Source: Novipirellula caenicola
GTDB lineage: Bacteria; Planctomycetota; Planctomycetia; Pirellulales; Pirellulaceae
DNA: 64,000 bases
Reading direction: 5' to 3'
Assembly (NCBI RefSeq): GCF_039545035.1
Contig: NZ_BAABRO010000004.1
Coordinates: 532,555-596,554 of the forward strand
This document shows, piece after piece, positions 29,052 to 39,386 of this stretch (the first letter of the stretch is position 1; each line of letters begins with the position of its first letter). The notes below the pieces were generated by a model. That model saw only the letters and a program-made list of their open reading frames with translations. It had not been told where the DNA came from and did no database searches. The position numbers and the translations under genes are program-made.

Positions 29052-30479
29052 ATGAAGATAATGTTCGCGATCGCGATGGCGTTTGTTGCGGCAACAAATT
29101 GCTTTCAAGGTGTCACGGCACAAGCCGCGGGTGCCATTTTGATCGACTTTTCTTCCTCGCAGTGCCCTCCCTGTCGAGCGATGCAGCCCGTGCTCGCTCA
29201 ACTCGAACAATCCGGTGTCCCCGTGCGGCACGTGGATGTTCAATCCGAACCCGATCTGACCCGCCGTTATGGTATCCGCCAAACGCCCACCTTCGTCGTG
29301 GTTGCCGGCGGAAAAGAAGTCACTCGGTTGGTCGGAACGCAGTCGCTCGCGGATCTGCAAAATGCATTAGCGGTCAAACCGGGCGGTCCGTTGGTACAGA
29401 CCGGATCGATGACCCGCGGCGGCGAATCCTTTCCAGCTCCCCAGACTCGCTTGGCCCCCGTCGGCCGATTGCCAGTCGGATCGTCCCCAAATCAAGCCGC
29501 CTCAAACCGAGATTTCCAGGGGCAAACGTTGACCGCGGCCACTCGCCGCGACGCTGCTCAATCGAGCGAACCGATGCCAAGTTTGAGCAAAGCGGATGCG
29601 GTGGAACGAGCTCGTGCGGCAACCGTTCGTCTGCGAGTTCATGACGGTAAAGGCTACGGTGCCGGCACCGGAACGATCATTGATACCCAAGGCGAAGAGA
29701 GTCTTGTTTTGACCTGCGGCCATCTGTTCCGCGAAACCAAGGGCGAAGGAAAGATCGAAGTCGATTTGTTCGTCGCAGGCCAAGTGCACACGGTGCTTGG
29801 TCAGCTGCTCGACTACGATGCGGACGATCGCGACATCGCACTCGTCGTGATTCGTCCCGGTTTTGCGATTGATCCCGTCGAGGTGATATCGTCGGCCGAT
29901 CAAGTTCGCACCGGTCAACCCGCATTTAGCTACGGCTGTGATCGCGGCGACGACCCCAGCCGACGCGACACTCGCGTCACCGGCGTCAACAAGTACAACC
30001 AACACATCAACGCGTCGAATCTCGAGATCGAAGGCGCTCCGATTGACGGACGCAGTGGCGGCGGTTTATTCGACGATGCAGGCCGTTTGATCGGAGTTTG
30101 TAACGCAGCAGATTACAAAGAGGACGTGGGAATCTATGCCGGACCGGGTGCCGTGCACTGGCAATTGGACCGTGTGAACTTGACCAGTCTTTACAAGAAC
30201 ACCGCCGCCGCAGCAGTTCCCGAGCGAATGGCTAGCTTGAATCAAAACTCGACCACGCCAATGGGGCTTCCCGCTTCGGCGCTGCAGCCATCGGCGATCG
30301 CCGCCCCTGCCGACTTTGCTCCGACCGACTTTGCTCCGGCCGGCGTCGCACAAGCAAGCAACCAAGAAGTGATCGTGATCATCCGCGACCGAAACAGCCC
30401 GCAAAGCTCACCGCAAGTGATGACGGTCAGCGAGCCGACCGAAGATTTTCTGCGAATGGTCCAGCAACAATCGCGTTAG
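29052..30479 (+). CDS. secreted thioredoxin fused to trypsin-like serine protease
   Basis: The ATG at 29052 opens a signal peptide (MKIMFAIAMAFVAAT, cleavage near AQA at about 26), giving 475 residues. A thioredoxin domain covers about 28-110 with active site C38-P-P-C41, followed by a Ser/Pro/Arg linker. The trypsin-fold protease domain is at about 188-385, with a plausible triad of His224 (LTCGH), Asp261 (DRDIALV) and Ser335 (GRSGGGL). After about 395 the chain is Ala/Pro-rich with a DFAPTDFAPAG repeat and a short hydrophobic strand. Combined redox and proteolytic activity in the periplasm is inferred. Thioredoxin-protease combinations occur in planctomycetes, but the function is not known to me. 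Confidence 0.85.
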   Translation: MKIMFAIAMAFVAATNCFQGVTAQAAGAILIDFSSSQCPPCRAMQPVLAQLEQSGVPVRHVDVQSEPDLTRRYGIRQTPTFVVVAGGKEVTRLVGTQSLADLQNALAVKPGGPLVQTGSMTRGGESFPAPQTRLAPVGRLPVGSSPNQAASNRDFQGQTLTAATRRDAAQSSEPMPSLSKADAVERARAATVRLRVHDGKGYGAGTGTIIDTQGEESLVLTCGHLFRETKGEGKIEVDLFVAGQVHTVLGQLLDYDADDRDIALVVIRPGFAIDPVEVISSADQVRTGQPAFSYGCDRGDDPSRRDTRVTGVNKYNQHINASNLEIEGAPIDGRSGGGLFDDAGRLIGVCNAADYKEDVGIYAGPGAVHWQLDRVNLTSLYKNTAAAAVPERMASLNQNSTTPMGLPASALQPSAIAAPADFAPTDFAPAGVAQASNQEVIVIIRDRNSPQSSPQVMTVSEPTEDFLRMVQQQSR

Positions 30480-30592
30480 GGTCGCGGTTGGGTTGAGGGT
30501 GCGGTATTCGTGAGATACCAGTGCCGTGGATGTTAGCGGCGATCCCGCAGCAAGGATGTATTGTCGCGATGCGGTTTCGCCGTGTCGCTAAT

Positions 30593-31633
30593 TTATCGAA
30601 CAAGCCGTTGCAGCTGGTTGGCGATCTGGTCCAGTGGCAAGACGGAATGGATGATGTTCCGCTGGATCGCGACTTTTGCCATCCCAAACACGACGCTAGT
30701 CGCTTCGTCTTGGGCAATCGTGAAGCCGCCGGCTGCATGGATTCGCTGTAGCCCATCGACGCCATCATGTCCCATTCCGGTCATGATCACTCCTGCACAT
30801 GCTTTGCCAAACTGTTCAGCGACGCTGGCAAATAGGTGCGTGCCCGCCGGTTGAAAGCCATCGATCGGAGGATCGTCGGACAGGCAGATTCGCGAGCCTC
30901 GGGCCACGCCGAGATGGCTGCCTGCCGCGGCGACGTAGACGCAGCCGTGTTCGATGCGATCGTGCTGACAAGCGAGCCGAACGGGGAGCGGCACCACGGT
31001 ATCAAGCCAACTGGCAAATCCCGCGACAAAGCTGGGGACCATGTGCTGTACGAGCAGGATCGGAGCCGGAAAATCGGCTGGCAGCTCGCCTAGTACTTTT
31101 GCAAGCGCCGGAGGACCCCCGGTCGAAGACAAGATCGAGACCGCTTGGATCTTGGCTTGGGGGGGCAGATCGGTGACTTCGCGAACGAGACTTGATTCAT
31201 CGTCGGTTTTCAGCCGTCGACGTCGCCGTATCACCAACACGCCCGCCATCGCCTTGACCGTTTTGACGATTTCTTTGGCCAATGCGGCGTATCGAGGCGA
31301 ATGCGGTCCTGGCGGTTTTAACAGAATCGCCAATGCTCCTGCCCCGAGCGCTTCCATCGAAGCTTCGATCTCTCGGACTCGTGTGCTTGCCGAGACAATG
31401 ACGATCGGCGTGGGCGCTTCGATCATGATTTCGCGTGTCGCATCCAATCCATTCATCCCCGGCATGTTGATGTCCATCGTGATCACGTCGGGACGCAACT
31501 CTTTGGCTTTTTCGACCGCTTCGTGTCCGTCTTTGGCAAAACCGACCACGCGAAACCCCGCTTCCTCACACAGGATCGCCCGCAATACTTCACGCGCCGT
31601 AGCGGAATCGTCGACAATCAAAACCGTGTGCAT
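30593..31633 (-). CDS. cheB: CheB-type protein-glutamate methylesterase (WspF-like)
   Basis: Removes methyl groups from the chemoreceptor and gives adaptation. The ATG at 31633 is preceded by GGAG with a 6-base spacer and opens MHTVLIVDDSA; the frame extends 18 residues further but without support. 346 residues. A receiver domain covers about 1-125 with phospho-Asp D54 (ITMDINMPG). The methylesterase domain covers about 155-340, with catalytic Ser in LSSTGGPPAL, His in LLVQHM and Asp in MTGMGHDGVDG. Last gene of the chemosensory operon, 10 bases after the cheA gene. As in Wsp-like systems no separate cheY follows. Confidence 0.95.
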   Translation of the reverse strand: MHTVLIVDDSATAREVLRAILCEEAGFRVVGFAKDGHEAVEKAKELRPDVITMDINMPGMNGLDATREIMIEAPTPIVIVSASTRVREIEASMEALGAGALAILLKPPGPHSPRYAALAKEIVKTVKAMAGVLVIRRRRRLKTDDESSLVREVTDLPPQAKIQAVSILSSTGGPPALAKVLGELPADFPAPILLVQHMVPSFVAGFASWLDTVVPLPVRLACQHDRIEHGCVYVAAAGSHLGVARGSRICLSDDPPIDGFQPAGTHLFASVAEQFGKACAGVIMTGMGHDGVDGLQRIHAAGGFTIAQDEATSVVFGMAKVAIQRNIIHSVLPLDQIANQLQRLVR

Positions 31634-31643
31634 GTTTATCTCC

Positions 31644-34607
31644 CTAAACCAACTGAGCGATCGTGTCGAGAAGGTTGGCTTGATCAAAGCTGCCTTTCAC
31701 GATGTATCCATTGGCACCCACTTGGACACCTCGTTCTTTGTCGTCGTCGGATCCGCGTGCGGTCACCAGGATAATCGGAATCTCGGCAGTCGAGGGATTG
31801 TTTCGTAGTTTCATGGTCAATTCAAATCCGTCCACTCGTGGCATGTCGACATCGCTGACAACGGCATCGAAATGCGAGTCTTGTGCCGCCGTCCATGCCT
31901 GTTCGCCATCGGCAGTGGCGACGACGTCATAGCCCGCGGTTTCAAGGATGTTCTTCAGCAGCTCTCGTGTGGTTACCGAATCATCCGCCAACAACAATTG
32001 TTTGCGAGTGGTTGATTCTTGTTTTCGAAGCGTTGATCGTGAGTACGTCGGTGCAATGCCTAGCGCGGTGCGTACAACGTTGGACGTATTCATCACCATA
32101 GCAATCCGTCCGGTGGGCAGCAGGGTGCAGCCGGAAAAGTGACGCAGTCGTCGGATTCGGCTGCCGAGGTTTTTGACCAGCACCTCTTGTTCGCTCAAGA
32201 CGTCATCGACCGTGACCGCAACCCGCTGCTCACCCGCCGCTAAGATGACCGCTAATCCCTTTGACAATTTTCCCGCGATCAACCCCTTGGATTTTAGTCC
32301 AAGGGTCGCTGCCAGCGATACGATCGGAGTCGGAGAATCGCTCAGCATCAATGTGTCACGTCCGAGCGAAGTGCGAACTTCGGTGATTCCAAAACGCACC
32401 AATCGCTGGACCGCTGTCGTCGGAATCGCGAAAACATCGTCGTTGACTTGCACCAACAGCGATCGGATCGTCGTCAATGTCAGCGGGACCAACAACGTGA
32501 ATCGTGTCCAGTGACCGACACGAAAGGTAACATCGACAGCACCGTGCAGCGATTCGACGCGGCTTTGCACCACATCCAATCCCACGCCGCGGCCCGAAAT
32601 ATCGGTGATCATTTTGGCGGTGGAAAATCCGGGGGCAAAGATCAGTCTTGCTTGTTCGCGGCGGTCTTCGGGGATTTCTAAACCGCGTTTTTGGGCAATG
32701 CTGCAGATGCGGTCCAAGTCCAGCCCCGCTCCATCGTCTTGGACCACCACCTCGACGTGTCCGCCACGCAGCGAGGCGCTGACGGTGAGCGAGGCCGATT
32801 GGGATTTTCCGGCGGCAATTCGCTCTGCCGGTTTCTCGATTCCATGATCCACGGCGTTGCGAACCAAATGCAGTAGCGGATCCTTCAGTCCTTCCAACAC
32901 CGAACGGTCCACCTCAACATCCCCCCCTTCGATTTTGAAGTTGACCTTTTTGTTGCTGGTGGTCGCAATGTCGCGGACGGCGCGTTCGAGTCCACCGCAG
33001 GCATCGGTGAATGGCAGCATTCGCACATGGTACACCTCGTCATCGAGCTGGCTGCAGGTTTGTCCGAGCAAACGGTTGTCCGCTTCGATGTTGGTGGACA
33101 ACGCTTCGATCTTTTTGGTCAGCATCGTCAAGGATTTGGACGTTTTCTCGATCCAGGTTTCGGCGACCCCCGAGACCGCCGTCGGCTGATCGGCAGAGCG
33201 GGCGGCAGCGTGGGTAGGCGTGGTTTGTCGCGATAGGTGTTGAGTATGCAGCCAGTGCGATTTTAATTCGGTCGCCAAATCACGCAGCTCGTTCGCATCC
33301 TTCGCCCGCAGCGAAAATCGCCCGCGGACCACAAGCAATTCACCGCTGTACGCAAGCAAGGCGTCCAGTTTTTGCGCGGGGACGCGTATCGAAGCCGTTT
33401 GGTCCGCCGCCGGAACCCGCGTTGCGATTTCGACGGATTTTGATGGCCCGCTCGTCTTCGAAGGCCCACTCGGTTTCGAAGACACTGTCGTTTTCGAAGA
33501 CCCGCTCGTCTTCGATGGCACTGTCGCTTTCGATGGTTGGTTTTGTTTGGATGGCAAGCTCGGTTTGGATGGTTGGCTTGTCCTCGCCGTGTCGCTCGTC
33601 TTACTTGCCGCCGGTGGCGTTTGCGGTTTCGTGGAAAGCAGGCGTTCGAGCTTGTCGCCCATTTTTCCGATCGGGGCCGTTTTCAAATCACGGCCATCGC
33701 GAAGCCGTCGCCCCGCTTCGGCGAACGCGTTCGCGGTTTCCAGGATCCGCGACACCTGTTCCGCCGTTACGTCTTGGTTCTCGTTTTGCATCCACGTGAG
33801 CAGCCGTTCGAGATGGCCGCCGACTTCACAAACCACCGCCAAGTCGTTCGCGCTGTCAGCGCCGTCACTGGCTGACGCTTTGAGGTCGCCCACTGCGTCC
33901 AGCAGCAAACGCAGGGCGTCTTGTTTTTCTTCGTTGCTGCCAGCCGTTTCCAAGGCCAACGCACTGGACGAGATCGTCGCAACATGATCGTCCACGGCCT
34001 CGAGGAAGGTGGGCCGGTGATCTTCGGCCGCCTCGTCGGCATCGGACGAAGCCGCCGAACCGGACGCATCGGAATCCGCAATGTCGGAATCCGCAGTGTC
34101 GCTGGTCTCCGCAGCCGATGCCGCTGCGCCAGAAGACTCTGTCTCCGCCGCCTCGGCACCAGAAGACTCGTCTGGCGTGACGGACTCGGATTCGCCGGAG
34201 GTCAACTCGTCTGCGACTCGCTTCAATTCGGGCAACATTTTGACGAGCGCCGAGTCATCAAGAGATTCTTCGGCGCGAAGTCGCACCGAGATGTCGTCGA
34301 TGCCATCAATGACCTTCAGCATCAACGAGATCATGGCGGCAGGCGCTGGGCGACGCTGGTCACGAAAGTAGCCGAAAATGTCTTCGAGGTGATGGCAGGC
34401 CGTTTGGATCGGCTGCACGTTGACCGCCGCAGAGGCCCCTTTGAGCGTATGCGCGGCACGGAAAATGACCTTCCACAACTCATCGAGTTGTTCAGGCGTT
34501 TGTTCCTTTTCGACCGCCAACAATTCACGATTGAGCGTTTCGATGTGTTCGCTCAATTCTTGAAGGAACGTTTCCATCAACAATTGTGCAAATTCTTGTT
34601 CGTCCAT
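31644..34607 (-). CDS. cheA: hybrid CheA histidine kinase with C-terminal receiver (WspE-like)
   Basis: Central kinase of the operon. The ATG at 34607 (opening MDEQEFAQLL) gives 987 residues. Domains in order: HPt at about 1-110 with phospho-His H53 (RAAHTLKGAS), then a long acidic, Ala/Ser-rich stretch. An extended Ser/Lys/Pro-rich, repetitive linker covers about 340-400, followed by a dimerisation segment, then HATPase with N-box HLVRNAVDHGIEKP and G-boxes DDGAGLDLD and GRGVGLDVV. A CheW-like domain is next, and finally a receiver at about 865-987 with phospho-Asp in VVSDVDMPRVDG. No CheY-binding P2 domain is recognisable. The receiver may act as a phosphate sink or as the output. Confidence 0.95.
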   Translation of the reverse strand: MDEQEFAQLLMETFLQELSEHIETLNRELLAVEKEQTPEQLDELWKVIFRAAHTLKGASAAVNVQPIQTACHHLEDIFGYFRDQRRPAPAAMISLMLKVIDGIDDISVRLRAEESLDDSALVKMLPELKRVADELTSGESESVTPDESSGAEAAETESSGAAASAAETSDTADSDIADSDASGSAASSDADEAAEDHRPTFLEAVDDHVATISSSALALETAGSNEEKQDALRLLLDAVGDLKASASDGADSANDLAVVCEVGGHLERLLTWMQNENQDVTAEQVSRILETANAFAEAGRRLRDGRDLKTAPIGKMGDKLERLLSTKPQTPPAASKTSDTARTSQPSKPSLPSKQNQPSKATVPSKTSGSSKTTVSSKPSGPSKTSGPSKSVEIATRVPAADQTASIRVPAQKLDALLAYSGELLVVRGRFSLRAKDANELRDLATELKSHWLHTQHLSRQTTPTHAAARSADQPTAVSGVAETWIEKTSKSLTMLTKKIEALSTNIEADNRLLGQTCSQLDDEVYHVRMLPFTDACGGLERAVRDIATTSNKKVNFKIEGGDVEVDRSVLEGLKDPLLHLVRNAVDHGIEKPAERIAAGKSQSASLTVSASLRGGHVEVVVQDDGAGLDLDRICSIAQKRGLEIPEDRREQARLIFAPGFSTAKMITDISGRGVGLDVVQSRVESLHGAVDVTFRVGHWTRFTLLVPLTLTTIRSLLVQVNDDVFAIPTTAVQRLVRFGITEVRTSLGRDTLMLSDSPTPIVSLAATLGLKSKGLIAGKLSKGLAVILAAGEQRVAVTVDDVLSEQEVLVKNLGSRIRRLRHFSGCTLLPTGRIAMVMNTSNVVRTALGIAPTYSRSTLRKQESTTRKQLLLADDSVTTRELLKNILETAGYDVVATADGEQAWTAAQDSHFDAVVSDVDMPRVDGFELTMKLRNNPSTAEIPIILVTARGSDDDKERGVQVGANGYIVKGSFDQANLLDTIAQLV

Positions 34608-34695
34608 TGTTTTTGGGTTCCTGTACGTAGGACAAACGTCGAGTTTGCCAAGCCTTCGAAGAGTCAAATGCAGGTGCCGGGGTGGCAGGCGATGA

Positions 34696-37188
34696 TCAAA
34701 TCTCCGTTAGTGAAGCGAGTTCATTACTGAGTCCGTTCAAATTGCGGGCGGATTCTTCGATTAGCTGTACGGCACTAAGGCTTTGTTTGGTGACGGTGTC
34801 AATGTCGCGAATGCCTTCGTTTAACTGCCGCACCCCGGCCGCCTGCTGGTTGGCCGACGCCGAGATTTGCGTGGCCATTTGAGTGGAATCGGCAAGGGTT
34901 TGTGCGAGGGTTTTGATCACTTCGCCGGCTCGCGACGTGACGTCACTGGCTTGGCTAACGGTGTGGGTGCCATGTTCGGTCGACAGCACGGCGGCATTGG
35001 TTGCCGATTGGATCTCGCTCAAGATCGAGCGGATTTGCGCGGTGGCGCGTTTGGATTGTTCGGCCAACGATTTGACTTCGGCCGCAACGACAGCAAAGCC
35101 TTTTCCATGTTCGCCCGCACGCGATGCTTCGACGGCAGCGTTCAGGGCAAGCACATTGGTTTGTTCAGCGATGTCGTTAACCGTGGCGATGATTTCGCCG
35201 ATCGCTTGGGCCCGTTCGGCAAGCGACAGCATGTTTTCCGCGATCGATTCGACTTGTCGTTTGACTTCTTCCATCGCGGTGACGGAACCTTCGATTGCCG
35301 TTCGTCCTTCGTTACCCACTTCGTCGGTATGACGAGCGGCTTGTGCGACCTCGTCAGCACGTTGGGCAGCTTGGGCCGCGGTCTGAGCGATCTCTTCGGC
35401 GGTGGCGACGACCTCGGACACCGTCGCCGCCTGTTCCTGGGCGCCCGCGGCTTGCTGGCTTGTCGTGGCCAGAATTTCTTGCGTGGCAGTGGCAAGTCGC
35501 TTTACGGCGTCACGAATCGCACTGAACAATTTGCTGCGTTCCAGTTCGTTGCGTTTTCGTTCGGCGATGTCCTGTAGCGTGGCAATGTAGATTTCATCAC
35601 CTGCGTAATTCATTGCCACCACTCGCATCAGCAACGGGATCTCGGATCCGTCTCGGTGCCGACCCGTCACTTCGGAACCTGGGCCAAGCCGACGGACTTC
35701 ACCCGGTGCTAAGTGGTGCAGCGATGGATGCGACGCGTCGTTGCACAACGACGGCGACAATCGGGACGCGTTTTGGCCGACCAATTCGTCCTCGCTGTAA
35801 CCAAACATCTCTCTTGTCGCACTATTGCAAGACAAAATGATGCCTTCACGGTCAAGCGACACGATGGCATCGGCGGTCGAGTCGATCGTCGCCTGCGTTC
35901 TGGCTTTTTGGTCCTTCGCATCGGCGATGTGTCTGCGAAGCGATTCGGTCATTTCGCGAAAGGACGTGTTGAGCTGGATGACTTCACCCGCACCAAGAAT
36001 CTGGGGCATGGATTTGTCAATTTGGCCACCGGCGATCTCATCCGCAGTGCGGGTCAGCGTTGCCAATGGGGCCGCCAAACGTGCGGCGAAAAAGTAGCTG
36101 GCCGTCAAGACGCCGATCATGATCAACGTCCCTGTTAACAGGAACCGGTTTCGCAAATCCGTGACGCTCTGCAGCGCCGACTCGCCGTACTCGCTGGTCG
36201 TGACGCCCCAGAATCGAGTGTGGTCACTAGGGTCATAAAACACGCGAGTGAACGTACCAAGCATTGATTTGTTATCGGGACGGTCCGCGGCTGAAACGTA
36301 AATGGCTTTTGCGTTATTACCAAATTGTGTGCTCACGTCATCGTTTTTCAGTAAGCGTTCGGCACGCACCGGTCGCAGTTGATCAAACCGATCATTGCTC
36401 AATGCGGTCGCATCACTATTGCTGCTGCAATACAGGAATTGCATGGTGTTATCGACAATTTCAATGACCTGTTCTGGGTTCACCCGGTCGCCTGCAAGCG
36501 TCTCGACGGCGTTAGAGAACACGCGGTCGCCTGCCAACGTGATCACGAAAACGCCCCGGAATTCTTCGTCCGTTTGATTGTTTGACGTGCTAAACACCGG
36601 TGTGCAGACGTGGATGATCGCGTTGCCTTGGGGGTTTAGTTCCAGCGGCGAAACATAGACGTTGCCTTGGGGAAGTTCACGTGTTTTTAGAAAGTAAGAT
36701 GCATCTGCGATATTGCGGATCTGGTCCGTTTCCAATTCGTGGCCGCCGCGTCGCGAGACCACTCGCATCACGCCTTGCCCCGTTGCGTCATAAAAGGCGG
36801 ATTCGATTCGCTCGTTGTAGGCACGCATTTCGGTGGTGATGATTTGGGCGAGCCGGTCGATCCAAATTTGAATATTCGATCCCGTTTGCACGGGGTCTTG
36901 GCCTGGGTTTAGTTCGTTGTCCCAGCAACGAATGATGCCAGGGATCGGCGGGTAGCTTGGGATCGCCAGCGTATCGGCGCGTGAACGCGCCAACGTGCTT
37001 TCCAGATTGCTGGCGATTTCGTTGGTTTGCGCCACCATCTTTTCAAGTGTCATGTCGGTGACAATTTCTCGACTCTTTCGAAACGCTAGCGTTCCGAGCG
37101 TCAATAGCGAGATAAGAATCGCTAGCCCCAGCAAGACTGATATTTGCCATCGCAGTGATAGTTTGCGAACGTGTTCTGCCAATCTCAT
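34696..37188 (-). CDS. methyl-accepting chemotaxis protein with PAS domain
   Basis: Receptor of the operon, 830 residues. Membrane segment 1 is at about 14-33, a long periplasmic sensor of dCache-like size runs to about 345, and membrane segment 2 is at about 348-370. A HAMP domain follows at about 370-425, then a PAS domain at about 430-545 ([21 protein letters not shown], with the PAC end [13 protein letters not shown]). The signalling helix bundle is at about 560-830, and its tip contains [31 protein letters not shown]. The ligand is not known. The PAS may sense a cytoplasmic cue. Its stop lies about 90 bases before cheA. Confidence 0.95.
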   Translation of the reverse strand: MRLAEHVRKLSLRWQISVLLGLAILISLLTLGTLAFRKSREIVTDMTLEKMVAQTNEIASNLESTLARSRADTLAIPSYPPIPGIIRCWDNELNPGQDPVQTGSNIQIWIDRLAQIITTEMRAYNERIESAFYDATGQGVMRVVSRRGGHELETDQIRNIADASYFLKTRELPQGNVYVSPLELNPQGNAIIHVCTPVFSTSNNQTDEEFRGVFVITLAGDRVFSNAVETLAGDRVNPEQVIEIVDNTMQFLYCSSNSDATALSNDRFDQLRPVRAERLLKNDDVSTQFGNNAKAIYVSAADRPDNKSMLGTFTRVFYDPSDHTRFWGVTTSEYGESALQSVTDLRNRFLLTGTLIMIGVLTASYFFAARLAAPLATLTRTADEIAGGQIDKSMPQILGAGEVIQLNTSFREMTESLRRHIADAKDQKARTQATIDSTADAIVSLDREGIILSCNSATREMFGYSEDELVGQNASRLSPSLCNDASHPSLHHLAPGEVRRLGPGSEVTGRHRDGSEIPLLMRVVAMNYAGDEIYIATLQDIAERKRNELERSKLFSAIRDAVKRLATATQEILATTSQQAAGAQEQAATVSEVVATAEEIAQTAAQAAQRADEVAQAARHTDEVGNEGRTAIEGSVTAMEEVKRQVESIAENMLSLAERAQAIGEIIATVNDIAEQTNVLALNAAVEASRAGEHGKGFAVVAAEVKSLAEQSKRATAQIRSILSEIQSATNAAVLSTEHGTHTVSQASDVTSRAGEVIKTLAQTLADSTQMATQISASANQQAAGVRQLNEGIRDIDTVTKQSLSAVQLIEESARNLNGLSNELASLTEI

Positions 37189-37220
37189 GCCGTTGCCTCA
37201 AACGTTGCGGAGCGAACGCT

Positions 37221-37835
37221 TCACTCACATTGGTCTACATACAATTCTTCGCATTCAAGCAGTGCTTCGCCGTCGAGCACAAGCAAACCGTCCCTGCTGC
37301 ACCCGAGCATTAAATCACGATACCCTCCGGCGACTCCCATCGGTTCAAGCAGTTCGTCGTGACGCAGCGCCACCACATGATCGATGCCGCTGACTCGAAT
37401 CGCAAATTCTGGCCGATCGCGTCCAAGCACCAAGGCCTGTAATTTGGGTTCCTCGTCGACCGAGATGCCCAACAGTTTGCCTAGGTCGATCACGGTGGTG
37501 ACCTCGCCGCGAAGATTGGTCACGCCTACGAAATGCGGCTCGAGCTGAGGAATCGGAGTGATCGCGTTAGGGAAGGTCAGCTCGAGTACAAATTCTGAAC
37601 CGATCGCAAACTCTTCGTTGCCGATGCGAAACCGTACCACCTCGAGTGCTTCGCGGTTGTCGAGCGTTGGAGTCGGCACGCGAGCAAGTAGCCGGGCCCG
37701 CTCGTCCAAGATCTTGGCGGACTGTTCCGACGGTAGACTCTCGGAATCGAGCAACGTTTTGCTGGATTCTTCGAGACGGCGTTTGGCAGCGTCCCAATCG
37801 AACGTTTTGGTGAGTTGATTTTCAGCTGCACTCAT
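37221..37835 (-). CDS. cheW: CheW-type coupling protein with N-terminal extension (WspD-like)
   Basis: 204 residues. The first 60 are helical and charged (KILDERARLLARVP), an extension seen in WspD-like CheW proteins. The CheW fold starts near 65 (VVRFRIGNEEFAIGSEFVLEL) and includes FVGVTNLRGEVTTVIDLGKLLG. It couples receptor and kinase. Its ATG overlaps the cheR stop (ATGA) and the receptor gene starts 32 bases downstream, so the operon is tight. Confidence 0.93.
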   Translation of the reverse strand: MSAAENQLTKTFDWDAAKRRLEESSKTLLDSESLPSEQSAKILDERARLLARVPTPTLDNREALEVVRFRIGNEEFAIGSEFVLELTFPNAITPIPQLEPHFVGVTNLRGEVTTVIDLGKLLGISVDEEPKLQALVLGRDRPEFAIRVSGIDHVVALRHDELLEPMGVAGGYRDLMLGCSRDGLLVLDGEALLECEELYVDQCE

Positions 37836-39376
37836 GGTGTTTTCGCAAGCAGATCTCGGATTTTGGTCATTTGTGATTCGGCTGCCGCCGCTGTCACCGC
37901 CGCTGTGTCCTGTTTAGAAAAGGGGATTAACGATTGAGGGTCTTGCTGGTTACACAATTTCAATGCGGTCTCGAAATGACGATAGGCAACCTTCCATTGT
38001 CCTCGCCTGAATTGGATCGAGCCAGCTAAAAATTGGCACATCACGTTACTTCGCTCCAAAAACAAGGCCCGTCCGATGGCCCGTGCAGCTTCGCCAATCT
38101 CGTTCGCGTCCATCAGCAATCGAGCCCGCAAGTAATGCAATTCCGTCGCGAGTGGATGCCTCGCTACCGCTTCGCTACAAGTTTCAAGTGCGGCGGTGGC
38201 ATCCAGGTTCGCTTGGCTGCGCACGTGAATCACACAGGCGTCGGGGTGATGAAGATGATCCTTGGTCAATCGAAACGCCGTAGTGTAGTCGCCGGCGGCA
38301 AGCGACTGCCTCGCCTCGGCCATGACACGAATCGGGGCGGGGACCTTGGGGTTTGATGGCAACGTTGGCGGCGACGTTGACGGCAGTGGGGCCCGCAGTG
38401 AGCTGGGAGATTTAGCCGGTTCCGCATTCGCGGCGGACCGGTGATCCGTGGGGATCCGAGGGGGAACGTTGGACGGCGTGGTTTCTGGGTTCCGCTTGGT
38501 TTGGGTTGCAGAGTGGGGATCTGCCGTCACGTCGCGCGTCCCTGCTTTTCGAACGCTAGGCCGCTGATAGAACGTGCCGTACGGTGTGGTGATTGCGGCA
38601 AAGTTGCTGGCGTGAATTAGTGATGGATCTCCCGAAGCCGTGATCAACCAACCCCCGGGCACCAAACACTCATACAACCGATTTGCGATTGCATCGATCG
38701 TTTCGCGTTCGAAATAGATCAACACATTGCGGCACAAAATCAAATCAAAATTTCCAATCCCGGCACTTGGATTGGGGTAATTGTCGCAGGCTAGGTTCAG
38801 GATTTGGAATCGAACGTGCCTGCGAACCTGCTTGCTTAACTCATAGCGTTCGCCCGGTTGGGATGCATGCGTTTGCACCAAGTAGTTAGCGACCTGAGGC
38901 ATCGCACCGCCGCGAAAGGACCATTCGCGATAACTTGCGCGTCGCGCCTTGGCAATCGATTCGACCGACAGATCGGTGCCCAACACGTCCAAATGCTGCC
39001 TCTCTTGTTCACACAAAATTGCAAGCGAATAAGCTTCTTCGCCCGAGGCACACGCCGCAGACCACGCTCGTAAGATGGTTGAATCACCACGGCGTGAACG
39101 CAGTTCAGGAATGATTTGATGGCGGATGAAATCGAATTGTTTGGGTTCACGGAAAAAGTAGGTCTCGCCCACCGTGATCTCATCGACCAATTCGTCATAG
39201 ATCTCGGCGCTGCTTTGAATCAAGCCAATCAGCTCAGCGGAATCACTGATTCCAAGGCGTTGCATCAGCAGCGAGAGAGTGCGTTGGATCGAGGGTCGTT
39301 GGTCGCTGCGAAACGAAAGTCCGGTGCGTTGTTGGATGACGGCAAGGACGTTACTCAGTTCGCTGTCGTTCACCAC
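37832..39376 (-). CDS. cheR: CheR-type methyltransferase with C-terminal TPR region (WspC-like)
   Basis: Methylates the receptor using SAM. The GTG at 39376 (or the adjacent GTG at 39373) has GGAG just upstream, whereas the longest frame would start with TTG 48 bases earlier inside the upstream cheW; the GTG start gives about 514 residues. An N-terminal helical domain contains ETYFFREPKQFDF. The Rossmann part has RAWSAACASGEEAYSLAI, and NLACDN and FDLILCRNVLIYFE are catalytic-domain marks. After a Pro/Ser-rich linker (about 270-350) the last 150 residues form TPR-like helices. Such CheR-TPR fusions act in Wsp and Frz type systems. Confidence 0.94.
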   Translation of the reverse strand: MVNDSELSNVLAVIQQRTGLSFRSDQRPSIQRTLSLLMQRLGISDSAELIGLIQSSAEIYDELVDEITVGETYFFREPKQFDFIRHQIIPELRSRRGDSTILRAWSAACASGEEAYSLAILCEQERQHLDVLGTDLSVESIAKARRASYREWSFRGGAMPQVANYLVQTHASQPGERYELSKQVRRHVRFQILNLACDNYPNPSAGIGNFDLILCRNVLIYFERETIDAIANRLYECLVPGGWLITASGDPSLIHASNFAAITTPYGTFYQRPSVRKAGTRDVTADPHSATQTKRNPETTPSNVPPRIPTDHRSAANAEPAKSPSSLRAPLPSTSPPTLPSNPKVPAPIRVMAEARQSLAAGDYTTAFRLTKDHLHHPDACVIHVRSQANLDATAALETCSEAVARHPLATELHYLRARLLMDANEIGEAARAIGRALFLERSNVMCQFLAGSIQFRRGQWKVAYRHFETALKLCNQQDPQSLIPFSKQDTAAVTAAAAESQMTKIRDLLAKTP

Positions 39377-39386
39377 GCGGGCTCCA

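Noticed and set aside
28892..29644. Long plus-strand open frame (250 codons) overlapping the thioredoxin-protease gene
   Set aside because: Its translation is Arg/Ser-rich with no motif and lies in another frame of a clearly coding gene.
38401..38560. Pro/Ser-rich linker of CheR as a separate gene boundary or frameshift
   Set aside because: The frame is continuous and the linker joins a full CheR domain to TPR-like helices, a known arrangement.
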